NCBI RefSeq assembly: GCF_004332155.1 | Contig: NZ_SJDV01000005.1 | Span: 16,237 to 80,236 of the forward strand | DNA from: Gramella sp. KN1008 | GTDB taxonomy: Bacteria > Bacteroidota > Bacteroidia > Flavobacteriales > Flavobacteriaceae | Reading direction: 5' to 3' | DNA length: 64,000 nucleotides | Part shown: piece after piece, positions 18,228 to 26,976 of the stretch | How positions within the stretch are numbered: position 1 is the first letter of the stretch | Layout: every line of letters begins with the position of its first letter | Program-made: the position numbers and the translations under genes | Notes under the pieces: generated by a model | The model's input: only the letters and a program-made list of their open reading frames with translations | Told to the model about the DNA's origin: nothing | Databases searched by the model: none

Positions 18228-19976
18228 ATGAGAAAGAAAATATTTTATTATATCCTGCCTATTTTTGCTTTTATAGCATGTAGTGAGGAGTTTACAGAAA
18301 ACCCGGCGGTAGGAGCTCTGAGTGATCAGGCCTTACAGAATGCTGAGGGAGTAGATCTTTTGTTAACCGGAGCTTATTCTGCGCTAACCGGAGCCGTAAA
18401 TAATAATGGGGGGAATCAGTTTTCTGTGAGTCCCGATAACTGGTGGTTTGATGTAATGTCAGATGACGCTCATAAGGGTAGTACAGATGGTGACCAGGCA
18501 GATTTGTATAATCTTGAAACTTATACCTTCACACCTGCTAATCCCTATATACTGGGAAAATGGGAGGCCTTATATGGTGGTGTGAACCGGGCTAATGCCG
18601 TGATAACTGTGATTGAAGGTATTGAAGGTGAAGATTTTAGTGAGAAATTAGCTGAAGTACGATTTATTAGAGGATATCTGAACTTTGAACTTCAAAAGAT
18701 ATATGGAAATCCAGCTTTTATTTCGGCTGAGAATTACGCCAATAGTGAATTTAATCAGCCTAATCCGGGTCCTATATGGGAACAGATTGAAGCTGATCAG
18801 AAATTTGCCATAGAGAACCTTCCGGATACTCAGGATGATGCCGGAAGACCGACCTCCTGGACAGCCAAGGCCTTTTTAGGAAAGACTTATCTTTTCCAGG
18901 AAAAATGGCAGGAGGCCTATGATATCTTACAGGATGTTATCCAAAATGGACCTTATGGCCTGAATGAGGAGTTTGTGTCCAATTTTAGAGCGGGAGGAGA
19001 AAACAGTAAAGAATCTGTTTTTGCTATCCAGTTTGCCGCGGATGATGGTCTTTCCTATAACGGGAATGTTGGCGGGACATTAAATTTTCCAAATGAATCT
19101 AATGTTCTTGGCTGGTGTTGTGGGTTCTATGTTCCAACTCAGGACCTTGTGAATGCATACAAAACCGGTGCAGATGGATTACCGCTGTTGGATAACTACA
19201 GTGATACCGATGTGGTTAATGACTATGGTTTAAACTCCTATAAAACTGATGGTGATGGGAATGTTTTAGAAGATGCAAATGGAGATCCCATACCTACTGA
19301 TTTTACACCGGAGACGGGTCCGCTTGATCCGCGTTTAGATTACACCGTAGGGAGACGTGGTATAGATTATAACGGTTACGGAATAAATCCTGGTAAAGCC
19401 TGGGTTCGTAATAGCTTTTCAGATCTTTCGGGACCTTACCTGCCTAAAAAGAATGTATATTATGCGGGTGAGGAGGTTAATATGGGAACCGGTTCCTGGG
19501 GTCAGCAACATTCAGGTATCAATTACAATGTGATGAGATTTGCAGGCGTTTTATTAATGGCCGCTGAGGCTGCGGTAGAACTGGATGATCTGGATACTGC
19601 CCTTGATTATGTAAATCAGGTAAGAGAAAGAGCAAAAAATTCATCATACGTACAGGCTGAAGATGGATCGCCAGCTGCTAACTATAACATTGAGCCTTAT
19701 GATTCTTTCCCTGATAAGGAATTTGCTTTAAAGGCGGTTAGATTTGAGAGAAGACTGGAGCTTGCCATGGAAGGGCACAGATATTTTGATCTTGCTCGTT
19801 GGGGACCTACATTCATGAAAAATACGATTGATGAGTATGTTGCTAATGAAACGGAAACCATTCCAAATTTTGGTCCTAAAGTATCCCCGTTCAAGGAGTA
19901 TATGGTTATAATGCCTATACCAACTACGGCAATAGATCTTTCGGGGAATGTTTTAGAGCAAAACCCACAATACTAG
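18228..19976 (+). CDS. SusD/RagB-type outer-membrane lipoprotein
   Basis: This 582-residue surface lipoprotein (signal peptide with FIAC, Cys18) forms the lid of the SusC transporter and binds the ligand. Family features are the N-terminal LLLTGAYSALTG, RFIRGYLNFELQKIYGN, tetratricopeptide-like helices (TAKAFLGKTYLFQEKWQEA), and the C-terminal YNVMRFAGVLLMAAEAA, RFERRLELAMEGHRYFDLARWG. A mid-protein segment with acidic residues (about 310-370) may form the ligand-facing loop. It is co-transcribed with susC (five-base gap). The 167-base gap after it contains a stem-loop before the next gene. Confidence 0.95.
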   Translation: MRKKIFYYILPIFAFIACSEEFTENPAVGALSDQALQNAEGVDLLLTGAYSALTGAVNNNGGNQFSVSPDNWWFDVMSDDAHKGSTDGDQADLYNLETYTFTPANPYILGKWEALYGGVNRANAVITVIEGIEGEDFSEKLAEVRFIRGYLNFELQKIYGNPAFISAENYANSEFNQPNPGPIWEQIEADQKFAIENLPDTQDDAGRPTSWTAKAFLGKTYLFQEKWQEAYDILQDVIQNGPYGLNEEFVSNFRAGGENSKESVFAIQFAADDGLSYNGNVGGTLNFPNESNVLGWCCGFYVPTQDLVNAYKTGADGLPLLDNYSDTDVVNDYGLNSYKTDGDGNVLEDANGDPIPTDFTPETGPLDPRLDYTVGRRGIDYNGYGINPGKAWVRNSFSDLSGPYLPKKNVYYAGEEVNMGTGSWGQQHSGINYNVMRFAGVLLMAAEAAVELDDLDTALDYVNQVRERAKNSSYVQAEDGSPAANYNIEPYDSFPDKEFALKAVRFERRLELAMEGHRYFDLARWGPTFMKNTIDEYVANETETIPNFGPKVSPFKEYMVIMPIPTTAIDLSGNVLEQNPQY

Positions 19977-20047
19977 AATTACTTGAATCAAATAAGTTAT
20001 ACAACATAAGCTTGTATATTTTATAGAAATAAATAGAATAATTAAAT

Positions 20048-20100
20048 GTTTAAGGGCTTGTCTAAAATAGGTGAAGACTTATTAAGGCGGGCTCTTAAAC
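20048..20100 (+). other. Predicted stem-loop between the susD-type and FG-GAP genes
   Basis: GTTTAAGGGCTTG (20048-20060) can pair with CGGGCTCTTAAAC (20088-20100) over 13 positions including G-U pairs, with a 27-base loop. There is no T run after it, so it is not a classical terminator. It may tune readthrough or protect the susCD transcript end. Confidence 0.4.
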
Positions 20101-20143
20101 TTTATATCAAACAGTTTTAAGAATCAATCCCCTACCAGAATTT

Positions 20144-23100
20144 ATGAAAAGGCAAATGTCGAAAATGAAAACAGCGAATTTATTTGTGTTGCTTTTGGGT
20201 TGCACAATTTCTTTACTTAGTTCGTGTTCATCGGATCCTGATGATACAGGACAGAATATTAAAAATTTTACCCGGTTATCTTCAGAAGATACGGGTATTG
20301 AATTTCAGAATGATTTAACAGAGAACGATAGTCTGAATTATTTTAGTTACTCGTACCTCTATATGGGTGGAGGAGTTGCTGCCGGGGATATTAACAACGA
20401 TGGGTTAACAGATCTGTTCTTTGTGGGTAATATGGTACCCAATCGCCTGTATCTTAACCAGGGTGATTTAAAATTTAAAGATATTTCCGAACAGGCCGGA
20501 GTTAGTGGTGATAGCAGATGGTTTACCGGTGTTACCATGGTTGATATCAATGAAGATGGTTATCTCGATATATATGTATCAGCCTCTGGAAAATTTGAAC
20601 CCCGGGACAATTTGTTATATGTGAATAACGGAGATGGCACCTTTACTGAAAAGGCAGAAGAATATGGTATTGCAGATAAAGGACATAGTGTTCAGTCTAC
20701 CTTCTTTGATTATGATATGGATGGTGATCTGGATCTCTACGTAGCTAACTATCCTCCAACACGTTTTGATGCTCCTAACAATTATTACCTTTTTAAAACA
20801 AACAATGTTAAAGATATAGAAACCGATAATCTATATAGAAATGATCAGGGACGTTTTACGAAAGTTACCAATGAAGCTGGAGTAAGGTCCTTCGGTCTTT
20901 CCTTAAGCGCCACTGTGGGCGACTTGAATGAAGACGGATGGCCCGATATTTATGTTTCCAATGATTTTAGTACCCCCGATTATATGTACCTGAACAATCA
21001 GGATGGGACATTTACCAATGTACTGAAGACAGCTACCGAACAGACTTCCTTCTACGGGATGGGAGTTGATATTGCCGACTATAATAATGATGGCCTTCTG
21101 GATATCCTTCAAATGGATATGGCGGCTAAAGATAATCGCCGTGCAAAAGCGAATATGGCAAGTATGAATCCCGCAATTTTCTGGAGTACCGTTAACGCTG
21201 GTTTCCATTACCAGTATATGTATAACTCTCTGCAGACCAATGCAGGAAATCTGCATGGGGATACTCCGCATTTCAGTAATACTGCAAATCTGGCCGGTGT
21301 GCAGGCTACAGACTGGAGCTGGGCTCCATTATTTGCTGATCTGGATAATGACGGCTGGAAGGATATATTTATATCCAATGGTACGCGACGAGAAATTAAC
21401 AATAAGGATTATTTCAATAAGCTTAAAAAGAAACCTGTTCAGAACGATAGTCTATTGGAAAGGTCGCTCGATATTCCATCTGAAAAGGTAGATAATTTTG
21501 TGTATAGGAATAAGGGAGATATGACCTTTGAAAAGGCCAATACCAAATGGGGTATTGTTTATGAAGGATTTTCCAATGGTGCTGTGTATGTAGATTTGGA
21601 TAATGATGGTGATCTGGAGATCGTAACTAATAATATAGATGATAAAGCTTCTGTATTTAAGAATAATAATTCTGATAATAATAGTTATTTAACTATTGGT
21701 CTCAAGGGACCTGAGAAAAATAAATTTGGACTGGGAACCCGTGTTTATCTTAAAAATGGATCAAGATCCCAAATGCAGGAACTCAGTCTAACTCGTGGTT
21801 TTCAATCTTCCGTAGAGCCAAAACTTCATTTCGGGGTGGGTAGCAGTGATAAGATCGAAGAGGTAAAAGTAGTCTGGCCAGATAAGAAAGTACAGATATT
21901 GAAAGATGTTTCGGCTAACCAGCATTTAGTTGTTGATTATTCGAATTCAGAAGAACCTCTTGCTCCTTCATCTGATAACTCTCCGGAAAAGTTGTTCCTA
22001 ACTGTAGCTTCAGATTCACTGAACCTTAATTATAAGCATACCGAGAACAGCTATGACGATTTTGAAAAGGAAATACTTCTTCCACACAAGACTTCCATGT
22101 TTGGCCCGGGAATGGCTACTGGTGATCTGAATGGAGACGGCCTGGAAGATCTATTTATTGGTGCAGCTTCGCAATATCGTCCTGGAATTTATTATCAAAC
22201 CGGGAGCGGTGGTTTTGAGAAGAAAGAGTTTGATGCTATATACAATGATAACAAATATGAGGACCTGGGAGCACTGATTTTTGACGCTGATAATGATGGA
22301 GATAACGATCTCTATGTAGTGAGTGGAGGAAATGAATTCGATAAAGATTCAGAAATGTTACAGGACAGGCTGTATATCAACGAAGGAGGAGATTTTGTTA
22401 AATCGAATTCTGCGTTGCCAAGAATGATTACCAGTGGATCACGAGTTTATGCAAACGACTATGATAAAGATGGTGATCTGGATCTTTTTGTAGGAGGAAG
22501 ACTGGTACCCGGGAATTATCCCGCTCCCGCTAATAGTTATCTGCTGGAGAATCAATCTGAAAAGGGACAACCCAAGTTTGTGGATGTAACAGCGAAATTA
22601 GCTCCTGATTTTGAAAAACTTGGATTGGTAACTAGCGCCAGCTGGGCCGACTTTGATAATGATGGTTGGACCGATCTGGTGATTGCCGGGGAGTGGATGC
22701 CTCTGAAAGTATTTAAAAACGATCGCGGAGATTTTATAGATGTTTCAAAACAGCTGGGACTTGGCGATACTACAGGTTGGTGGTTTAGTATTCAGCAAGG
22801 AGACTTTGATAATGATGGGGATATGGATTTCATTGCCGGAAACTTAGGCCTCAATTATAAATATAAGGCTAGTGAAGATGCCAGTTTTGATATTTACTAT
22901 TCAGATTTTGACCGGAACAATACAAAAGATATCGTTCTGAGCTATTTTAATGATGGTGAGAAATTTCCTGTAAGAGGTAGGGAATGTTCTTCTCAACAAA
23001 TGCCTGGAATTAAAAAGAAGTTTGAAGACTATAATTCCTTCGCCAATGCAAATCTGGAAGAGATCTATACCACAGATTACCTGGAAAACGCGCTTCACTA

Positions 23101-23521
23101 TCAGGTGAAGTCATTCGCCAGTATTTATATAGAAAACAGGGAAGATGGATTTAAAATTCACCGTCTGCCTGTGGAAGCTCAAATATCCAATATCAATCAG
23201 ATTTTAGTGGAAGATTTTAATAATGATGGAAACCTGGACGCTTTGATAGCCGGAAACCTATATGCTTCAGAAGTAGAAACTCCCCGGGCTGATGCCGGTA
23301 TTGGACTTTTACTTGAAGGAAACGGGAAAGGAGATTTCAAAGCTGTGAAAGCAAGAGAGAGTGGCTTCTTTGTTCCGGGAGATGTAAAGGATATGGCTAT
23401 ACTCAATACCCCTACAGGGAAGTTTGTAGTATGTGCCAAAAATAATGACTATTTACAATTAGTAAGGTTGAAAAACCCTGCTGCAAATAATGACAACAAC
23501 GAAATAGCTGCTACTCATTAA
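20144..23521 (+). CDS. FG-GAP/VCBS repeat lipoprotein with ASPIC/UnbV domain
   Basis: This 1125-residue protein has a signal peptide ending LLSSC (Cys28), so it is surface- or periplasm-anchored. Repeated calcium-binding motifs of the form D-x-N-x-D-G (for example DINNDGLTDLFF, DYNNDGLLDILQ, DLDNDGDLEIV) mark FG-GAP/VCBS propeller blades in two blocks, about residues 60-520 and 640-1090. Between them an ASPIC/UnbV domain is visible (about 530-620: GLGTRVYLKNGS, QSSVEPKLHFGVG, VVWPDKKVQIL). Such CRTAC1-like proteins are common beside SusC/SusD pairs and are thought to bind glycans or partner proteins; no enzyme active site is seen. The GMC gene follows 26 bases after it, so they probably share a transcript. 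Confidence 0.9.
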   Translation: MKRQMSKMKTANLFVLLLGCTISLLSSCSSDPDDTGQNIKNFTRLSSEDTGIEFQNDLTENDSLNYFSYSYLYMGGGVAAGDINNDGLTDLFFVGNMVPNRLYLNQGDLKFKDISEQAGVSGDSRWFTGVTMVDINEDGYLDIYVSASGKFEPRDNLLYVNNGDGTFTEKAEEYGIADKGHSVQSTFFDYDMDGDLDLYVANYPPTRFDAPNNYYLFKTNNVKDIETDNLYRNDQGRFTKVTNEAGVRSFGLSLSATVGDLNEDGWPDIYVSNDFSTPDYMYLNNQDGTFTNVLKTATEQTSFYGMGVDIADYNNDGLLDILQMDMAAKDNRRAKANMASMNPAIFWSTVNAGFHYQYMYNSLQTNAGNLHGDTPHFSNTANLAGVQATDWSWAPLFADLDNDGWKDIFISNGTRREINNKDYFNKLKKKPVQNDSLLERSLDIPSEKVDNFVYRNKGDMTFEKANTKWGIVYEGFSNGAVYVDLDNDGDLEIVTNNIDDKASVFKNNNSDNNSYLTIGLKGPEKNKFGLGTRVYLKNGSRSQMQELSLTRGFQSSVEPKLHFGVGSSDKIEEVKVVWPDKKVQILKDVSANQHLVVDYSNSEEPLAPSSDNSPEKLFLTVASDSLNLNYKHTENSYDDFEKEILLPHKTSMFGPGMATGDLNGDGLEDLFIGAASQYRPGIYYQTGSGGFEKKEFDAIYNDNKYEDLGALIFDADNDGDNDLYVVSGGNEFDKDSEMLQDRLYINEGGDFVKSNSALPRMITSGSRVYANDYDKDGDLDLFVGGRLVPGNYPAPANSYLLENQSEKGQPKFVDVTAKLAPDFEKLGLVTSASWADFDNDGWTDLVIAGEWMPLKVFKNDRGDFIDVSKQLGLGDTTGWWFSIQQGDFDNDGDMDFIAGNLGLNYKYKASEDASFDIYYSDFDRNNTKDIVLSYFNDGEKFPVRGRECSSQQMPGIKKKFEDYNSFANANLEEIYTTDYLENALHYQVKSFASIYIENREDGFKIHRLPVEAQISNINQILVEDFNNDGNLDALIAGNLYASEVETPRADAGIGLLLEGNGKGDFKAVKARESGFFVPGDVKDMAILNTPTGKFVVCAKNNDYLQLVRLKNPAANNDNNEIAATH

Positions 23522-23547
23522 GCCTGTTTCAGAAAAATTATAATAAT

Positions 23548-25275
23548 ATGGAAGGCTCCGACTTAAAGAAAAAGTATGACGCTATTGTTATTGGCACTGG
23601 AATTACCGGAGGCTGGGCAGCAAAGGAACTAACCGAAGGAGGTTTGGATACCCTGGTATTGGAACGGGGAAGGATGGTAAAACATGTAGAAGACTATCCT
23701 ACCATGAATAAAGACCCCTGGGATTTTCAGTTCAGAGGTCAGGCAACCTACGAGGACAGACAAAGACAATTAAAGCAGGCAAGAACTGGCTATACAACAG
23801 GGGAAGCCAGTAAGCATTGGTTTGTTGATGATATTAAGCATCCATATAATGAGGAAAAGAGGTTTGACTGGATTAGGGGTTATCATGTTGGGGGAAAATC
23901 CCTTATGTGGGCACGGATGTCTTTCCGTTGGAGTGAAATGGATTTTGAAGCAAACAAAAAGGATGGGCATGGAGTAGACTGGCCAATTAGATACAATGAT
24001 CTGAAACCCTGGTATGAAAAGGTGGAAAAATATATTGGTATTAGTGGAAAGGCTGAAGGTTTACCTCAGTTGCCGGACAGTATATTTACGCCGGAGATGC
24101 CCCTTAATTGCGTTGAGCAGGAATTTAAGGATGGTGTCGATACCAAATTTGACGATCGAACAGTGATCAATTCCAGAGCGGCTAATTTAACAGATCCTGA
24201 AGGCCGTGAGGGCCGTGGACCCTGCCAGTATCGTAACCGATGTATAAGAGGTTGCCCATACGGAGCATATTTTAGTAGTAATTCCTCTACACTTCCTGCT
24301 GCCCAGAGAACAGGTAAAATGACTTTGAGACCACATTCAATAGTTCATGAAATAATCTATGACCAAAAGCAGGGGAAAGCTGTAGGTGTAAAACTTATAG
24401 ACTCCGAATCTAAGGAGAAATTAGAGTTCTATGCAGATGTGATATTTTGCTGCGCGGGAGCCGTACCCTCAACCTCAATTTTAATGCAGTCTAAGTCGGA
24501 AAGATTTCCCAATGGCCTTGGAAATGATAGTGGAGAGCTGGGGCATAATTTAATGGACCACCATTTTAAGGTGGGTGCCACCGGAATATCTGATAATTAC
24601 CAGGAAGATTATTATAAAGGAAGAAAACCTGCAGGATTCTTTGTACCCCGTTTCCGGAATATAGATGAAAAAAGCACCATGAAAAGCTTTGTAAGAGGTT
24701 ATGGTATGCAGGGAGGAGCCAGTAGAACTGACTGGACTGAAGCTGTAGGGGAAATGAGTTATGGTAAGGAACTGAAGGAAGAATTGCTGAAACCGGGAGA
24801 CTGGAGAATAGGGATCAACTGCTTTGGGGAATGCTTGCCTTACCACGAAAATAAGATGACCCTGGATTATGATAAACTGGATGAATGGGGCCTTCCTACG
24901 GTGACCTTTGATTGTGAATATAAGGAAAACGAAATGGCCATGAGAAAGGATGCGAAAGAACAGGCGGTAGCCATGCTTAAAGCAGCCGGGTTCAGGGATG
25001 TGGAAGGTTATGAGGATCCTTGTTTTCCTGGGAATGGTATCCACGAAATGGGTACAGCAAGAATGGGAAGAGATCCTGAAACCTCTATTTTAAATAAGAA
25101 TAATCAAATTCATACGGTTCCCAATGTGTATGTTACAGATGGTTCCTGTATGACTTCTTCAGCCTCTCAGAACCCGTCATTAACCTATATGGCTATTACG
25201 GCCCGGGCTGCGAATCATGCAGTTAAAGAATTTAAAGCGGGCAAATTCAAGACGGGGGAGGTCAAAGAGGTCTAA
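23548..25275 (+). CDS. GMC oxidoreductase, probable sugar (C3) dehydrogenase large subunit
   Basis: This 575-residue flavoprotein has the FAD-binding GTGITGGWAAKEL near its N-terminus, the GMC elements GGKSLMWARMSFRW, GELGHNLMDHH, and the C-terminal catalytic region GIHEMGTARMG with NPSLTYMAITARAA. Cysteines 226, 232 and 236 (C-QYRNR-C-IRG-C) occupy the place where membrane-bound glucoside/sorbitol dehydrogenases carry a suspected redox cluster. It has no signal peptide of its own. A Tat-exported gluconate-2-dehydrogenase subunit-3-type protein is encoded two genes downstream, so it is likely the large subunit of a periplasmic dehydrogenase passing electrons to the respiratory chain. C3 oxidation of a glycoside is inferred from locus content, not from the sequence itself. 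Confidence 0.85.
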   Translation: MEGSDLKKKYDAIVIGTGITGGWAAKELTEGGLDTLVLERGRMVKHVEDYPTMNKDPWDFQFRGQATYEDRQRQLKQARTGYTTGEASKHWFVDDIKHPYNEEKRFDWIRGYHVGGKSLMWARMSFRWSEMDFEANKKDGHGVDWPIRYNDLKPWYEKVEKYIGISGKAEGLPQLPDSIFTPEMPLNCVEQEFKDGVDTKFDDRTVINSRAANLTDPEGREGRGPCQYRNRCIRGCPYGAYFSSNSSTLPAAQRTGKMTLRPHSIVHEIIYDQKQGKAVGVKLIDSESKEKLEFYADVIFCCAGAVPSTSILMQSKSERFPNGLGNDSGELGHNLMDHHFKVGATGISDNYQEDYYKGRKPAGFFVPRFRNIDEKSTMKSFVRGYGMQGGASRTDWTEAVGEMSYGKELKEELLKPGDWRIGINCFGECLPYHENKMTLDYDKLDEWGLPTVTFDCEYKENEMAMRKDAKEQAVAMLKAAGFRDVEGYEDPCFPGNGIHEMGTARMGRDPETSILNKNNQIHTVPNVYVTDGSCMTSSASQNPSLTYMAITARAANHAVKEFKAGKFKTGEVKEV

Positions 25276-25328
25276 TCATCGGCCCTGGAGGGGGTATAGA
25301 AACTAATGTTTAACCTAAAACTGGCACA

Positions 25329-26210
25329 ATGATCAAAAGAAGAACTTTTATTAAACAATCTGGTTTGGCACTGGCTGCCACCGCTGTTTTACCCAGTATT
25401 TTATATTCATGCGATAAGGATCACCCCTTAGGCCTTCAGCTCTATTCATTGAGAGAAACTATAGGAGATGATGTGCAGGGGACAATTCAGAAGATTGCCG
25501 GTGTAGGTTTTAAAGAAGTTGAAACCTATGGTTATTCTCCTAAGAATGGATTTTGGGGTTTAAGTGTTCCTGAATTCAAAAATCTCCTAAATAATAATGG
25601 GTTAAATTCTCCAAGCGGTCATTATGGGTTGGAAGACTTTTTAAGCAAAGAAGGTACAAAAAGTGATTTGACCTCTACCCTTGAAGTGGCAAAAGGTCTG
25701 GATCAGGAATATGTAATTATTCCTCATATTTCTAATAAGCTTAGAACTTCCATAGACGATTATAAGCGATTGGCAGACAAGCTGAATGAAGCCGGTGAAA
25801 TGTGTAAGGATGCCGGATTGAAACTGGCATATCATAACCACGCTTTTGAATTTGATGATTATAACGGGCAGAACGGCTATGATATATTCCTTAATAATAC
25901 AGATAAAGATCTTGTGGTTTTTGAAATGGATATTTATTGGGTCGTGAGGGCAAAAAAAGATCCAATAGCTCTATTTCAGGATAATCCGGGAAGATTTCCA
26001 TTATGGCATGTGAAGGATATGAGTAAAGCTAACCGGGAATTGAACACTGAGATAGGCTCTGGCACCATCGATTTTCATAGAATATTTGAAATGGCAAAAG
26101 AAGCTGGAGGGAAACATTTTATCTTGGAACAGGAAAATTTTGAAATGGATCCTTATAAAAGCCTTTCCCAAAGTTACAGCTATATAAAGAACGACCTGCT
26201 TAATTCATAA
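25329..26210 (+). CDS. Tat-exported sugar isomerase/epimerase-like TIM-barrel lipoprotein
   Basis: This 293-residue protein belongs to the xylose-isomerase-like TIM-barrel family (sugar phosphate isomerase/epimerase). Residues 2-9 (IKRRTFIK) form a twin-arginine motif, followed by a hydrophobic stretch and a lipobox at ILYSC (Cys28), so it is exported folded and lipid-anchored. The barrel has GLQLYSLRE, GFKEVETYG, LAYHNHAFEF (metal-ligand region), FEMDIYWVVRA, WHVKDMS and a late EQENFEMDP. It lies between the two dehydrogenase subunit genes. Export argues for a free sugar or keto-glycoside substrate outside the cytoplasm rather than a sugar phosphate. Confidence 0.85.
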   Translation: MIKRRTFIKQSGLALAATAVLPSILYSCDKDHPLGLQLYSLRETIGDDVQGTIQKIAGVGFKEVETYGYSPKNGFWGLSVPEFKNLLNNNGLNSPSGHYGLEDFLSKEGTKSDLTSTLEVAKGLDQEYVIIPHISNKLRTSIDDYKRLADKLNEAGEMCKDAGLKLAYHNHAFEFDDYNGQNGYDIFLNNTDKDLVVFEMDIYWVVRAKKDPIALFQDNPGRFPLWHVKDMSKANRELNTEIGSGTIDFHRIFEMAKEAGGKHFILEQENFEMDPYKSLSQSYSYIKNDLLNS

Positions 26211-26252
26211 AAAGCCAAATATCTTTAATCAGAATAAAAAATACATTAAGTT

Positions 26253-26924
26253 ATGAATAGAAGACAGGCATTAAGAAGTATAGGGCTTGGAGCAGGAGCA
26301 ATTGTGATTGGACCCACCACTTTAAGCTTACTGCAAAGTTGTAAGAATGATCCGGAATATGACTGGACCCCTGAATTCCTGAGTGCTTCTCATGGCATGG
26401 TTCTAAAGAACATTCTTGAAGTGATGATTCCTACCACTGATACCCCTGGAGCTAATGATGTTAATGTAGCCCAATTTATTGATGCATATATGCTAAAGGT
26501 TGCTTCTCCACAACAGCAGGCAGATTTTAAAAATGCGGCAAATGCCTTTGCCCAGGCCTTCGAAAATTTTATTGAAAAGAAAACGGACGATGGGGAGTCA
26601 GCAGACTTTGAAAGGATAGTAGAAAGGTTTTTACGTGCTACTCCGGCTGAAAAGGAAAACTTTGCAAAAAGAACCGGTGAAACCCAGGATCCAATGGATA
26701 AGGCTCCAGAAACCGATCAGGATGGAGAAAAGGTGTTTTCAGATGAAGAAGCTGATGCATTGGCTTTCGGATATTTGAAAAATGTTCGTGATATGGGAAT
26801 CTGGGCATGGAAAACAAGTGAGGAGATAGGGGAAAATGTACTTTGGTATGACCCTGTTCCAGGTGAATATATTGCCTGTACTCCTTTAGAGGAACTGGGT
26901 AACGGTAAAGCAATGTCACTTTAG
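26253..26924 (+). CDS. Gluconate 2-dehydrogenase subunit 3 family protein (Tat lipoprotein)
   Basis: This 223-residue protein has a twin-arginine signal (NRRQALRSIGLGAGA, arginines 3 and 4) and a lipobox LLQSC (Cys30). The mature part has the family features: KNILEVMIPTTDTPGANDVNV, where the enzyme's small subunit begins, and FIDAYML. The family is the small subunit of membrane-bound sugar and alcohol dehydrogenases and carries the export signal for the GMC large subunit. Here it would anchor and export the GMC protein encoded at 23548-25275. The gap of 42 bases from the epimerase gene suggests the same operon. Confidence 0.85.
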   Translation: MNRRQALRSIGLGAGAIVIGPTTLSLLQSCKNDPEYDWTPEFLSASHGMVLKNILEVMIPTTDTPGANDVNVAQFIDAYMLKVASPQQQADFKNAANAFAQAFENFIEKKTDDGESADFERIVERFLRATPAEKENFAKRTGETQDPMDKAPETDQDGEKVFSDEEADALAFGYLKNVRDMGIWAWKTSEEIGENVLWYDPVPGEYIACTPLEELGNGKAMSL

Positions 26925-26976
26925 CCAATTCCATATTTTTTATAAAGTGAATTTATTCTAACCTAACCAGCCTTGT

